Position numbers and translations under genes: made by a program | Source of the DNA: MedAcidi-G1 sp000817085 | Lineage (GTDB): Bacteria; Actinomycetota; Acidimicrobiia; Acidimicrobiales; MedAcidi-G1 | Reading direction: 5' to 3' | Assembly: GCA_045568635.1 (NCBI GenBank) | Contig: JBJLAO010000001.1 | Span: 186,001 to 250,000 of the forward strand | Length of the DNA stretch: 64,000 nt | Shown: piece after piece, positions 8,651-18,235 of the stretch | Position numbering within the stretch: position 1 is the stretch's first letter | Layout: every line of letters starts with the position of its first letter | The notes under the pieces: generated by a model | What the model was told of the DNA's origin: nothing | Database searches by the model: none | What the model saw: only the letters and a program-made list of their open reading frames with translations

Positions 8651-9894
8651 ATTAAATCAGCCTCCAGGTCCGGCCCTATTGATCCCTTTACAATCAAATC
8701 AGTGAACTCCCCCACCTTGCATGAATCGGGCACAGAAACAATACCATCTATCTCTGGAGCTTCCCTGTAAGTTCTACCCACTCCGTGCGAATCAATTAAT
8801 ACGGAGACCTTTTCACCTATCAAAGCATCTCTCTTCGAAGACGTTATTTCATCCTGCAAAAAACTAAGTTCCTTCAATCGCTCAAGGACAAGCGGTCTAT
8901 CAATTTTTCCCTCAAGGCCTGAAGCGTAAGTTCCTTCTTCATCGCTGAAAGGAAAAAACCCACACCAGTCCAATTGCATTTCTTTTATGAAATCAATTAA
9001 CTCGTCTTGGTCTTCCTCAGTTTCTCCCGGATAACCAACTATGAAATTTGAACGAAATATAGCTTCTGGAGAATTTTTCCGAATTTTAGAGATTAACTCC
9101 CTAAAGCGTTCAGCATTACCCCATCGTTTCATTCTCTTCATGAGCGAAGGTGAAACATGCTGTAGAGAAAGATCGAAATAAGGGACCGTTAATGCGCACA
9201 TAGCATCTATTAGTTCTTGATTTAGTTCTGATGGGTACAGGTAAAGAAGTCTTACCCAGTCGACTCTTTGCGTTATTCTTTCTATCAATGGAATGATTGA
9301 TTTTTCTCCAACACCTTGATCTCTTCCATATGCTGCTAAATCTTGGGCGACAAGAACAACTTCCTTGACCTTTAGCGAGTCAACCTCGTCAAGTATGGAA
9401 GCAATATCGCGACTTCGTTGCGGCCCTCTGAAAGACGGTATTGAACAGAAACCACAAGCCCTATCGCAACCTTCCGCGATCTTAAGATATGCCCAAGGTT
9501 TGCCGGACGCGGGACGGGGCAAATTCAGTAAATCGAATTCTGGAACAGTGGCTTTTCGAGTGAAAGAAACAGGGACACCGAACCCGGCTACATGGTCGAC
9601 TTCAGGTAGAAAATCTTGTATTTCACTCCCATACCTTTCGGCCAAGCATCCGGTTACAACAATTTTGCTATCTTCATTTCGGAGTTCATCCAAATTTAAG
9701 ATTGTTTCTATGGATTCCTCTCTTGCTTCTTCAACAAAAGCGCAAGTATTTACGACTATCAAGTCGGCATTAGTTAAATCATCCGTAGGTTCCATTCCAT
9801 CAGAAAGTAATGAACCTGCTAATTTCTCTGAATCGACTTCATTTTTTGGACACCCGAGCGTAACTAGGTGAAATTTTGAACCGTTTCTCATCAC
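8647..9894 (-). CDS. rimO: Ribosomal protein S12 methylthiotransferase RimO
   Basis: A 415-residue radical-SAM methylthiotransferase that modifies an aspartate of ribosomal protein S12. N-terminal cluster cysteines are Cys15 (LGCPKNEVDSE, typical of RimO rather than MiaB), Cys51 and Cys83. The radical-SAM motif CDRACGFC gives Cys143, Cys147 and Cys150. A C-terminal TRAM domain is present. The start is either the GTG at 9894 or the adjacent ATG at 9891; neither has a strong RBS. Confidence 0.95.
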   Translation of the reverse strand: MMRNGSKFHLVTLGCPKNEVDSEKLAGSLLSDGMEPTDDLTNADLIVVNTCAFVEEAREESIETILNLDELRNEDSKIVVTGCLAERYGSEIQDFLPEVDHVAGFGVPVSFTRKATVPEFDLLNLPRPASGKPWAYLKIAEGCDRACGFCSIPSFRGPQRSRDIASILDEVDSLKVKEVVLVAQDLAAYGRDQGVGEKSIIPLIERITQRVDWVRLLYLYPSELNQELIDAMCALTVPYFDLSLQHVSPSLMKRMKRWGNAERFRELISKIRKNSPEAIFRSNFIVGYPGETEEDQDELIDFIKEMQLDWCGFFPFSDEEGTYASGLEGKIDRPLVLERLKELSFLQDEITSSKRDALIGEKVSVLIDSHGVGRTYREAPEIDGIVSVPDSCKVGEFTDLIVKGSIGPDLEADLI

Positions 9895-9927
9895 TTCAGG
9901 GTAGATGAAAAGATCGCTAAGAATTGA

Positions 9928-10893
9928 TTAACCAGTAAGAGTTCTTACCATTTGCCAAAACAAAAGTGCATACAGAAACAAAAGTAGTAACGCATTCCAT
10001 TTTGGAATTTCTACAGGTTTCCTCATACTCCAAAAAGCAACTAGGCATATGAGACACATACCTAATAAAACCGAACCGTCCATAAAGGGTTGCTCAGATA
10101 AACGACCTAAGCCAGAATGTGACAACAATATTGCGCTTCCAACGCCCAAACTATTGAAGAGATTTGAACCGAAAAGATTCCCAATAATTAATCCCCACTC
10201 TCCTCTACGTGCCCCAACTAACGAGGTGACAAGTTCCGGCAGAGAAGTACCTATTGCGACTAAAGAAAATCCTATGAAACCGCCTTCCCAACCAAATTCA
10301 TTTCCAATAGAAACTGCAGAACTAACAATCCAGCGCGGCGATAAAATTGTCAGCGTAAGACCTACAAGCATCACAATGATTTCACGAGATACTGGCCAAT
10401 TATGTTTTCTGGAAGACTGAAGCGGGGTCACTCCGGTTTTCTTAAAATGAAGAAAAATTAAGTAATTAGTTAAACAGAAAACAAGAAGAAGTAAAACTCC
10501 CCCTATAGCTGAATTTAATTTCAGATAAACCACACCAGAAAAAAGTAAGGCTCCCATAAGCGAATAACCGGCTTGTTCTTTTGTGCCACGGGGAGGAACG
10601 ACGTTGCCCCAAATCAAAATTGGCAGAGCCAGAACTAAGCCAAGATTAGCAACATTAGATCCCACTACATTTCCCACCGCTAATTCGACGCCACCGGTTT
10701 CTTGTTGGAATACAGCCGTAATCGATGCAGCTAACTCTGGTGCACTCGTACCAAACCCAACTAAAAGAGCACCCACGAGTACTTTTGGAATCTTAAATCT
10801 TTCAGCTAGACGTGACGTCCCATTCAAAAATTGATCTGCCGCAAAAACCAACACACACAGTCCGAGTGCTAGGACTATAAAATCTTTATACAC
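9928..10893 (-). CDS. Calcium/sodium antiporter, CaCA family (YrbG-like)
   Basis: A 321-residue membrane protein with about ten hydrophobic segments and the two inverted alpha-repeats of cation/calcium exchangers: GFGTSAPELAAS (about 47-58) and AIGTSLPELVTS (about 212-223), each with its downstream GN-GSN motif. It probably exchanges Ca2+ for Na+ or H+ at the cytoplasmic membrane. It lies between ftsK (29-bp gap) and rimO (33-bp gap); this position suggests no specific link to either neighbour. Confidence 0.9.
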   Translation of the reverse strand: MYKDFIVLALGLCVLVFAADQFLNGTSRLAERFKIPKVLVGALLVGFGTSAPELAASITAVFQQETGGVELAVGNVVGSNVANLGLVLALPILIWGNVVPPRGTKEQAGYSLMGALLFSGVVYLKLNSAIGGVLLLLVFCLTNYLIFLHFKKTGVTPLQSSRKHNWPVSREIIVMLVGLTLTILSPRWIVSSAVSIGNEFGWEGGFIGFSLVAIGTSLPELVTSLVGARRGEWGLIIGNLFGSNLFNSLGVGSAILLSHSGLGRLSEQPFMDGSVLLGMCLICLVAFWSMRKPVEIPKWNALLLLFLYALLFWQMVRTLTG

Positions 10894-10922
10894 GATTAAA
10901 GAGTACCTAAGTTAATAAGCAC

Positions 10923-13355
10923 CTAGAAGCCATCTTCGCCTTGGATTTCAAACTCTTCGGCCGCTATGAGAACCTCACGTGCCTTTGAGCCTGAAGAGGG
11001 ACCCACCACCCCTGACTCTTCCAGTAAGTCCATCAAACGTCCGGCCCTAGCAAACCCGACACGTAGTTTTCTCTGAAGCATAGAAGTGGAACCAAGCTGG
11101 CTAGAAATAACTAGACTTCTAGCTTCTTCATACAACTCATCATCTTGTTCAGAAGCAATCGAAGCTGGACGAGAAAAATCTGCAGTGATGTCAGCAGCTG
11201 GTTCTTTAGCAACAGAAGGCTCCATAACATCAGACAGGTTGTGTTCAACTTCATGTTCTTCCATGTTGTCGAGTTGGGAGTTCCATGTTGCTACGACTTC
11301 ACGCACTTCGCTCTCTTCTACCCACGCTCCTTGGATACGCTGAGGAGTGCTTGAACTAGGACCTAGAAGCAACATATCCCCTTTTCCTACAAGTCTTTCG
11401 GCTCCTTGCTGATCCAAGATTACTCGACTATCAGCAAGGCTCGAGACCGCAAAAGCTAACCGAGCAGGGATATTAGCTTTGATCACACCTGTGATTACAT
11501 TCACTGAAGGACGCTGAGTAGCTACCACCAAATGTATTCCCACCGCTCTAGCCATCTGGGCCAATCTACAGATTGAGTCCTCAACATCTCGAGCAGCGAC
11601 CATCATCAAGTCTGACAATTCATCCACCACAACCATAATGAAAGGTAATCTTTCATATTCACGGTCATCTCCTTCACCGTAATTCATTACTGGCAATTCA
11701 TCTCGGTCGTATGCCGCGTTGTAGCCGGCTATATCCCTAAAACCACAGTTAGATAAAATGTCATACCTTCTCTCCATTTCGCGTACAGCCCAATGAAGCG
11801 CATTTGCGGCTTTCTTAGGGTCTGTTACAGGTGCTGTCAAAAGGTGAGGAACACCTTCGTATTGTCCCATTTCAACGCGCTTTGGATCTATGAGTATCAG
11901 TCGGACTTGGTCTGGTGTGGTTCGCATCAAAACAGAAGTAACCATCGCATTGATACAAGAAGACTTTCCAGCCCCAGTTGCTCCAGCTATAAGAAGATGC
12001 GGTGTGGTTGCGAGATTAAGCATCAAGGCTTGACCCTTAATGTCTCTGCCAACTGCCAACTCAAGAGGATGAGTTGCTTTTTTAGATTCTTTTGAAGTCA
12101 AAATGTCTCCTAAAGCAACCACATCTCTATCTTCATTTGGAACCTCAATACCAATTGCCTGTTGACCAGGTATCGGAGCCAATATACGCACATCTGCAGC
12201 GGCCAATGCGTAAGCAATATCCTTGTTAAGGCTCGTGATGCGCGAAACTTTCACGCCATCGCCTAATTGCAGGGCATACCGTGTAACCGTCGGACCAATA
12301 GTCATATCAACTAGCCGAGTTTCAACGCCATGTGCCTCTAACGCTTCTTGAAGCCTCTTCCCCCGCTCTTCTGCAGCTTTAGCATCTACATCATGTGTGT
12401 CACTTGTTGAGAGGATATCCAAAGATGGTAACGACCAAAGAGATCCTTCAACTGTTTTACCTAACTTGATCGTCAGCTGCTCGCTTCCAGTATTGTTAAC
12501 TTTTGGTTTTGTTTTTTTCTTCTTAGGTTTAATTTCTTTTTGTGACTCGGTAACAGTTTCAATATCCGCTTCCGTTGGATGATTTTTTTCAAAAGTACTT
12601 TCTTCTCTAATCTGATCTGGTACTTCTCGCTGATCTGTTGACCCAGGCGGTGTCAATAAGCTTCTGATCCAATCACTGAGCGAACGACCCAATGCAGCCA
12701 GAACCAAGGCAATTCCCTTAAATAGCTGCTTTCCAACGATCCCAGCACTTCTTACAGTAATTCTTATAGCATCACGCGCAGAGACTCTCGTAGCAACAAC
12801 TACTGAAACCAAAATAAATGCAACAAGAACTAAAACAGACCCCCATGTCCCTATGGCAGCTCTCAAACCACCACCAGCGGAAAGACCCAAAATACCTCCT
12901 GCTTCTCCGAGTTCATCTACCCCATCACTGATACCTGGGCGACCTCGACTTAGATGTAATAGGCCAGACACACCTACAAGACCCAAAAACAATCCAACCG
13001 GTAGCCGTTTGGTTATTTCTCCAAATTCTGAGCGTTCTCTGAACATCGCCAAACCTGTAACCACCATCAAAACAGGAAGAACAAGTTTTATTACTCCAAT
13101 AGTCCACCCTGCGGCACCATCGACTACATCGCCAACCGGTCCTGCTTGTTCAAGGTAGATAGAAAGACCTGCCAAAAGACCACCAAGCACAAGGCTGAGG
13201 CCCAACATTTCGTTTCCTCGTCCGGCGAAGGCCGTTTTGAAGAAATTTTTTGTTGCACCCTCCTCAGTCGAAGGCGTGTTGGAGACACGTACCGATTTTT
13301 TATGATCAGTACCTCTAGAACCAGTAAGAGAATTTTCAGATTTTTCTTCGCCCAT
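10923..13355 (-). CDS. ftsK: DNA translocase FtsK/SpoIIIE
   Basis: An approximately 810-residue septal DNA translocase for chromosome segregation. Four transmembrane segments occupy about residues 45-200, followed by a charged linker (about 240-300), the alpha-beta motor with Walker A GATGAGKSS and Walker B VVVDELSDLMM, and a C-terminal gamma winged-helix domain. The gamma domain is recognisable from the SLVISSQLGSTSMLQRKLRVG segment. I prefer the ATG at 13355 with AAGG 5 nt upstream; a GTG at 13370 has no RBS. It follows rnj, the usual actinobacterial order. Confidence 0.95.
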   Translation of the reverse strand: MGEEKSENSLTGSRGTDHKKSVRVSNTPSTEEGATKNFFKTAFAGRGNEMLGLSLVLGGLLAGLSIYLEQAGPVGDVVDGAAGWTIGVIKLVLPVLMVVTGLAMFRERSEFGEITKRLPVGLFLGLVGVSGLLHLSRGRPGISDGVDELGEAGGILGLSAGGGLRAAIGTWGSVLVLVAFILVSVVVATRVSARDAIRITVRSAGIVGKQLFKGIALVLAALGRSLSDWIRSLLTPPGSTDQREVPDQIREESTFEKNHPTEADIETVTESQKEIKPKKKKTKPKVNNTGSEQLTIKLGKTVEGSLWSLPSLDILSTSDTHDVDAKAAEERGKRLQEALEAHGVETRLVDMTIGPTVTRYALQLGDGVKVSRITSLNKDIAYALAAADVRILAPIPGQQAIGIEVPNEDRDVVALGDILTSKESKKATHPLELAVGRDIKGQALMLNLATTPHLLIAGATGAGKSSCINAMVTSVLMRTTPDQVRLILIDPKRVEMGQYEGVPHLLTAPVTDPKKAANALHWAVREMERRYDILSNCGFRDIAGYNAAYDRDELPVMNYGEGDDREYERLPFIMVVVDELSDLMMVAARDVEDSICRLAQMARAVGIHLVVATQRPSVNVITGVIKANIPARLAFAVSSLADSRVILDQQGAERLVGKGDMLLLGPSSSTPQRIQGAWVEESEVREVVATWNSQLDNMEEHEVEHNLSDVMEPSVAKEPAADITADFSRPASIASEQDDELYEEARSLVISSQLGSTSMLQRKLRVGFARAGRLMDLLEESGVVGPSSGSKAREVLIAAEEFEIQGEDGF

Positions 13356-13421
13356 ATGAACCTTTACCACACCAGTTTTACGGTAGCACTAGGGTGCGAC
13401 GTAGGGTGTCCATTCTGATTT

Positions 13422-15077
13422 TTAGTTAATCTCCACTATTGGAACTAGTACTGGGCGACGCCCAGTTTTTAGGTCTACATATTTCCCCGCTGTCCTGCGA
13501 ACAAGTCTTGTTAATTCTTTTTGGTCAACCTTGTTCTCAACTAGTGCAATATCCATAACTTTTATTACTTCCTCGATTATTTCATTGAGCCATTCCTCTT
13601 TATCTTCTGCCTCAACCCATCCGAAAGTTGCTGCAAAAGGACGCTCTAAGAGCCTTTTTCCCTTTTCGTCGACAACTACTCTCAATAAAATAAAACCTTC
13701 TCCGCCCAAAGAAATTCGCTCTTTAACTAAGCCGTTACTAACTTCGACGCCGCGGGTATCCACCATTAGATATTCGTCACTTACTCGCCCTTCTAAGTGA
13801 ACCCCATGCTCGTCTAAGAGGACCCTGTCGCCGTCTACACACCTAAGAACATTAGATTGGGTCATACCTCTATTCAATGCGATCTCTTCATGTCCCAGTA
13901 AATGTGTGTATTCACCATGCACTGGTATGAAAAACTCGGGATTACTTGCTTCGTGTAAAGCTAGGAGTTCGCCAGCCTTGCCATGGCCAGTCGTATGGAT
14001 ATTCAACTTGCCACTGTGAACGATTCGCGCTCCTAAACGTGCCAACTTGTTATGGACTCTGAAAATAGAAGCCTCATTTCCAGGTATCGGAGCTGAAGAG
14101 AAAATTACTGTGTCATTTTTATCTATTTCGATCAAAGAGTGCTTCCCAGCAGACATCATAGATATAGCTGCTCTTGATTCAGCTTGAGAACCTGTGCAAA
14201 TGATACAAACTTTGTCAGATCTAAAACTTTTCAATTCCTTTTCAGTTAAAAGAACACGGTCAGATAAGTGTAATAAACCTAGCTCTCTCGCTAAAGCTAC
14301 ATTTCTGATCATTGAAGGGCCCAGTACTGCTAATTTGCGACCGGTCTTCATTGCGGCATCAGCTATTTGTTGAATCCTATGAATATGACTAGAAAACGTC
14401 CCAACGATTATTCGACGCCCTTCATTTTCAATAAAAACTTCTTCGAGGATGGGACCTATTTCCGATTCTGAAAGAGATACACCGTCACTCTCGGAATTTG
14501 TGGAATCTGCTAGAAGTAAACGGATTCCTTCTTTTCTCGACACATCAGACACCCTGTTCAAATCTGTAAGTCTTTTGTCCACAGGAGTTGGATCCAATTT
14601 GAAATCGCTGGAGTGTAAAATAACCCCCTGAGGGGTTTTGAACATAGTCATTAGCCCACCGGGAGTTGAATGTGTTACTGGCAAGAATTCGCATTCGAAA
14701 GGGCCAATTTCGAGAATTTCATTGTCTTCAATAGAAACCAGTGGAGGAACATCCACTTCATGGCTTTCTAATTTTGCTTTAACCATCCCGAGGGTAAACG
14801 GAGAACCATATATCGGCACTGATACATGACGAAACAAGTGGGGTATTCCACCCATATGGTCTTCATGTGAATGGCTAAGTATGCAAGCTTCTATATCATC
14901 GTGCCTATCTATCAGCCATTTAAAATCTGGAAGTATTGAATCAATGCCTGGGTGCTTATAGGGAAACAATTGGCCACAATCAAGCAGCACAATACGATTA
15001 TCTATCTCGATTGCTGCACAGTTTCTTCCGATTTCACCAAGCCCACCAAGAAAAGTTATATGTACTGAACTATTCAA
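13422..15077 (-). CDS. rnj: Ribonuclease J
   Basis: A 551-residue metallo-beta-lactamase/beta-CASP ribonuclease for mRNA decay and rRNA maturation (5'-exo and endo activity in the family). The zinc motif HSHEDH is at residues 69-74. The beta-CASP insertion and a late HVSGH-like block (HTTGHGK) are present, followed by the C-terminal domain. The start appears to be a TTG at 15077, giving MNSSVHITFLGGLGEIG, the expected N-terminus. It is placed between dapA and ftsK as in other actinobacteria. Confidence 0.94.
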   Translation of the reverse strand: MNSSVHITFLGGLGEIGRNCAAIEIDNRIVLLDCGQLFPYKHPGIDSILPDFKWLIDRHDDIEACILSHSHEDHMGGIPHLFRHVSVPIYGSPFTLGMVKAKLESHEVDVPPLVSIEDNEILEIGPFECEFLPVTHSTPGGLMTMFKTPQGVILHSSDFKLDPTPVDKRLTDLNRVSDVSRKEGIRLLLADSTNSESDGVSLSESEIGPILEEVFIENEGRRIIVGTFSSHIHRIQQIADAAMKTGRKLAVLGPSMIRNVALARELGLLHLSDRVLLTEKELKSFRSDKVCIICTGSQAESRAAISMMSAGKHSLIEIDKNDTVIFSSAPIPGNEASIFRVHNKLARLGARIVHSGKLNIHTTGHGKAGELLALHEASNPEFFIPVHGEYTHLLGHEEIALNRGMTQSNVLRCVDGDRVLLDEHGVHLEGRVSDEYLMVDTRGVEVSNGLVKERISLGGEGFILLRVVVDEKGKRLLERPFAATFGWVEAEDKEEWLNEIIEEVIKVMDIALVENKVDQKELTRLVRRTAGKYVDLKTGRRPVLVPIVEIN

Positions 15078-15095
15078 AACTTCATTTCTTGTTCG

Positions 15096-15983
15096 TCAAC
15101 TGCGTCCTAAACCGCTTAGGACTCCACGTGCCTTTTCGGCCAGCCATTCCGGTTCAGGTCCCATCGGTAACCGGCAATTGCCTCCTGGCAAGTTAAGTAT
15201 TTTCATCATTGCTTTTGTAGGTACCGGATTAGGTGTGAGGTCTCCAGATTCGAAATCGTATGAGGGGATAAGCCTATGATTAGTCTCTGCTGCTCTTAGA
15301 AAATCGCCAGCAAAAAAAGATTTTATCATTTCACTAGTCTCAGGTGTAGACCAGTGAGAAGCAACGCTTACTGTTCCTACAGCACCTACGGAAAGTAAAG
15401 ATAGAGTCAGCGAGTCTTCACCGCTGTAAACCTCGAAACCTTCTGGAGCGGCAGCTATAAGCCTTGCGGTCTCCGCTACGTCTCCTGCTGCATCTTTGAG
15501 CGCAACTATATTTTCAACTTCGTCTGCTAATTGTAAAATTGTTGACGTATCAATTTTTCTACCTGATCTAGCTGGAATGTCGTAAAGCATCACTGGCAGA
15601 TTAGTCGACTTAGCTATAGCTGAAAAATGTTCTAATAAGCCTTGCTGAGAAGGTCTGTTGTAATACGGAGTCACAGTAAGAATTCCTGAAGCCCCTACTT
15701 CAGTGCAGCGTTCAGTTAACTCAACGGCAGTTTTAGTGTCATTACTTCCCGCTCCCGCTATTACAGGAACATCAACTGCCTCAACCACAGCAGCAATCAA
15801 ATTTATTTGCTCTTCATGAGTGAGAGTGGGTGACTCTCCGGTTGTACCAGCAATAACTAAACCCTCATTACCTTGCTCCACAAGCCATTTAGCTAATGTT
15901 TTAGCTCCCTCAACGTCTAACTCGTCATCTGTTGTAAACGGTGAAATCATTGCGGTTAGGACACGTCCGAAATCTGGTGTCAT
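15096..15983 (-). CDS. dapA: 4-hydroxy-tetrahydrodipicolinate synthase
   Basis: A 295-residue TIM-barrel aldolase condensing pyruvate with aspartate semialdehyde, the first step dedicated to lysine/DAP. GTTGESPTL (carboxylate binding) is near residues 46-54, the catalytic YYNRP motif starts near residue 107 and the Schiff-base lysine in VALKDAAGD is near 163. I chose the ATG at 15983 because GGGAG lies 8 nt upstream and the length then matches the family. A longer reading to 16028 would overlap the upstream gene by 26 bp. Confidence 0.95.
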   Translation of the reverse strand: MTPDFGRVLTAMISPFTTDDELDVEGAKTLAKWLVEQGNEGLVIAGTTGESPTLTHEEQINLIAAVVEAVDVPVIAGAGSNDTKTAVELTERCTEVGASGILTVTPYYNRPSQQGLLEHFSAIAKSTNLPVMLYDIPARSGRKIDTSTILQLADEVENIVALKDAAGDVAETARLIAAAPEGFEVYSGEDSLTLSLLSVGAVGTVSVASHWSTPETSEMIKSFFAGDFLRAAETNHRLIPSYDFESGDLTPNPVPTKAMMKILNLPGGNCRLPMGPEPEWLAEKARGVLSGLGRS

Positions 15984-16002
15984 AAGTTCTACTCCCTTAC
16001 CC

Positions 16003-16647
16003 TTAAGTGCTTTCAGATGCTCTATCAATACCTAAAGTTGAAAAAAAATTTTCATGCAGTTCAAACCAAACTGTGTGGTAGGACTCAATCATTGGTTTGG
16101 CGATCCAGTCTGTGTCACCTTTAAGGACCATTTCCAGAGCATGGGTAAAGCGACTGCCGTAAGATGAAAAACGTTCCAATTGTTCAGCGAGACTTGCACA
16201 CACAGGTTGCGCTTGTTTATCTAATTCAACTAGACGGTCGATTACTCCTTTGTCATACTCGGGGTCAGAATGATCATTTAAAACTTGTTCTACCTCGCTC
16301 GCATCGAGCGATGGTTTTAATTGCCAGTCCGTGCAAAGCTCTTTGAAATCATTATTTAATCGTGAGAATTCTTTATAGGAAGTCTCAATTTCTAAACGAA
16401 TTCCTAAACTATCAACTTCATTTGCCAAAAGTTGCTCGCCATATGATCTTCCCTCTGATGTGATCATCCATCCCACCATTCGACCTTCTCTATAACTAAC
16501 TCTGCCTTCTTCGGCGAATTGGTTTAGCATGTTCAAAGTATCTTCTTGACTCAAACCAACAGTTTCTGCAACGGCTTCAGTGTCAACAAATCCCTTTACT
16601 CTCAATGCTTGAAGCACCAGTAGGTCAGATTCACTTATTTTCGACAT
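16003..16647 (-). CDS. Winged-helix protein, conserved in actinobacteria, function unknown
   Basis: A 214-residue protein. Residues 1-75 look like a MarR-type winged helix (a DLLVLQALRVKGFVD helix, then AVAETVGLSQEDTLNMLNQF and a basic wing). Residues 80-210 form a helical domain with the patterns LCTDWQLKPS and SYHTVWFELHENF. I recall similar helical domains in unnamed actinobacterial proteins, but I cannot assign a function. No signal peptide or membrane segment is visible. It lies between SURF1 (4-bp gap) and dapA (19-bp gap). A transcriptional regulator role is only an inference from the N-terminus. Confidence 0.7.
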   Translation of the reverse strand: MSKISESDLLVLQALRVKGFVDTEAVAETVGLSQEDTLNMLNQFAEEGRVSYREGRMVGWMITSEGRSYGEQLLANEVDSLGIRLEIETSYKEFSRLNNDFKELCTDWQLKPSLDASEVEQVLNDHSDPEYDKGVIDRLVELDKQAQPVCASLAEQLERFSSYGSRFTHALEMVLKGDTDWIAKPMIESYHTVWFELHENFFSTLGIDRASEST

Positions 16648-16651
16648 GTAT

Positions 16652-17380
16652 TCACGCTACCAGTCGATCGTCAGCTATGACGCGCCTAAGCACTAGAGGG
16701 TATCCGACCAGGCCAATTAAAGTAAAAATAAACCATTGAACCGCATAACTAAAGTGTGACCCTTCGGTCAATTCTGGTGGCTTGATTTGTGCCGGCCAAT
16801 CATTCATTGTTTGTTGATTTTGCTGCAAATAAACAGGGAGCAGAGGCACGCCCCATTCGGCACTCAATAAGTCAATGTCTATTCGGTTTATTTCATTGCC
16901 TCGCAACTTTCCATCTGAAAATGCGAGCATTATATATCCTTCCAACTCAAGCATCTTTGAGGGTGGTTTCCAAAGTTCAGATTTACCATCATTAAATATC
17001 TTGTACGGCAAATACCCTCTGTTAACAACGACGTGGGAAACAGGGTCGGTTTCGAGAGCAAAGGAATTTATTACTTCAACTCCTGGAACAGCATCTCGAG
17101 ACCTGTTGATCAGATAGACCTCTCTATTTTCGTCGAAAGTTCCTTTTGCCCTAACAGGAACGTAATTCTGGTAACTATCTTTGTCATGTAGATACAGGTC
17201 ATTCACAGAGACAGATTCTCTACTGGTAGTTTCCATTATCTGAGCGTTATTCGACTTACGTTCTTCTAATCTGCGAAGTTGCCAGAAACCAAGATTTACG
17301 GTGGACACAAGAAGTGCTAATACAAAAATATGTGAGATTATCCAACTCGGCCTTAATAAACGACGAGAACCAAAATTCAT
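16652..17380 (-). CDS. SURF1 family cytochrome oxidase biogenesis protein
   Basis: A 242-residue membrane protein with the SURF1 layout: an N-terminal transmembrane helix (about 15-35) ending in NLGFWQLRRLEERK, the family hallmark, a large external domain, and a C-terminal helix (about 205-228). SURF1 proteins assist haem a insertion into cytochrome c oxidase, so aerobic respiration with an aa3-type oxidase is likely. It overlaps dapB by 4 bp (ATGA). Confidence 0.9.
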   Translation of the reverse strand: MNFGSRRLLRPSWIISHIFVLALLVSTVNLGFWQLRRLEERKSNNAQIMETTSRESVSVNDLYLHDKDSYQNYVPVRAKGTFDENREVYLINRSRDAVPGVEVINSFALETDPVSHVVVNRGYLPYKIFNDGKSELWKPPSKMLELEGYIMLAFSDGKLRGNEINRIDIDLLSAEWGVPLLPVYLQQNQQTMNDWPAQIKPPELTEGSHFSYAVQWFIFTLIGLVGYPLVLRRVIADDRLVA

Positions 17381-18162
17381 TCAATTCCAAGCAGTTTTTC
17401 TAAACCTATAGTTAAGCCGTTAGGAAGAGCACCAATTCCTTGGACGGCTAATAAAACTCCAGGCATGAAAGACTCACGATCGGGAGAGTCGTGACGTATC
17501 GTCAACGTTTGACCTGCTGAACCCATTATTACCTCTTGGTGAGCAACCATGCCTTTCATTCTCACCGCGTGTATTGGTATCCCTCCTGATTTTGCCCCAC
17601 GGGCGCCTGGGATATTTTCATTTACTGTCGGGTCATCGTCCCATTGATCAGAAGCTGATGACATTCTCGTTGCGGTCGCAATTGCTGTACCTGAAGGTGA
17701 ATCAATTTTCTGATTGTGATGATATTCAATAATTTCTGCCGTATTAAACCAAGGTGCGGCTATAGCTGCAAAATGCATCATAAGCACTGCTCCTATTGCG
17801 AAATTAGGAACAATTAAGCAACTACTTTCGTTAAATTTTTCCCCAATTATTTGAACATCTTGATCATTAAGACCACTTGTCCCTACGACTACATCAATTC
17901 CTTCTTCAGCTAGTAAAGGCAAGTTATTTGTCGAGGCCTCAGCAATGGTGAAATCAACCACTACATCTACTTTGGCTTTATACAAACTGCTGATTTCTTG
18001 GGCAATTGGAATGCCATCAAATGTTTTTTCAAACTTATCGGTCGTCAAATCCACCGCTGCTACAAGGTCCATAGATTCCGCTTCCATAACCGCAGAACAT
18101 ACTGACTGACCCATGCGTCCAGACGCTCCTAGAACACCGACTCTTAAAAATTCTTTTCCCAT
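17377..18162 (-). CDS. dapB: 4-hydroxy-tetrahydrodipicolinate reductase
   Basis: A 261-residue NAD(P)H-dependent reductase following DapA in lysine/DAP synthesis. The Rossmann motif GVLGASGRMGQSV is at residues 9-21. The catalytic block EIIEYHHNQKIDSPSGTA carries His148, His149 and Lys152. The length is normal. It lies between pnp and dapA, matching actinobacterial synteny. Confidence 0.96.
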   Translation of the reverse strand: MGKEFLRVGVLGASGRMGQSVCSAVMEAESMDLVAAVDLTTDKFEKTFDGIPIAQEISSLYKAKVDVVVDFTIAEASTNNLPLLAEEGIDVVVGTSGLNDQDVQIIGEKFNESSCLIVPNFAIGAVLMMHFAAIAAPWFNTAEIIEYHHNQKIDSPSGTAIATATRMSSASDQWDDDPTVNENIPGARGAKSGGIPIHAVRMKGMVAHQEVIMGSAGQTLTIRHDSPDRESFMPGVLLAVQGIGALPNGLTIGLEKLLGIE

Positions 18163-18235
18163 AAGTCTGAGGTTAGTCCTCCGACGTGGCTTTATTGAAA
18201 TTGTTTAATCAAATTAAGCCTGAAGATAAAAGCAA

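Noticed and set aside
15984..16028. Longer DapA from 16028
   Set aside because: It would overlap the upstream gene by 26 bp and add 15 foreign residues; the ATG at 15983 has GGGAG at proper spacing.
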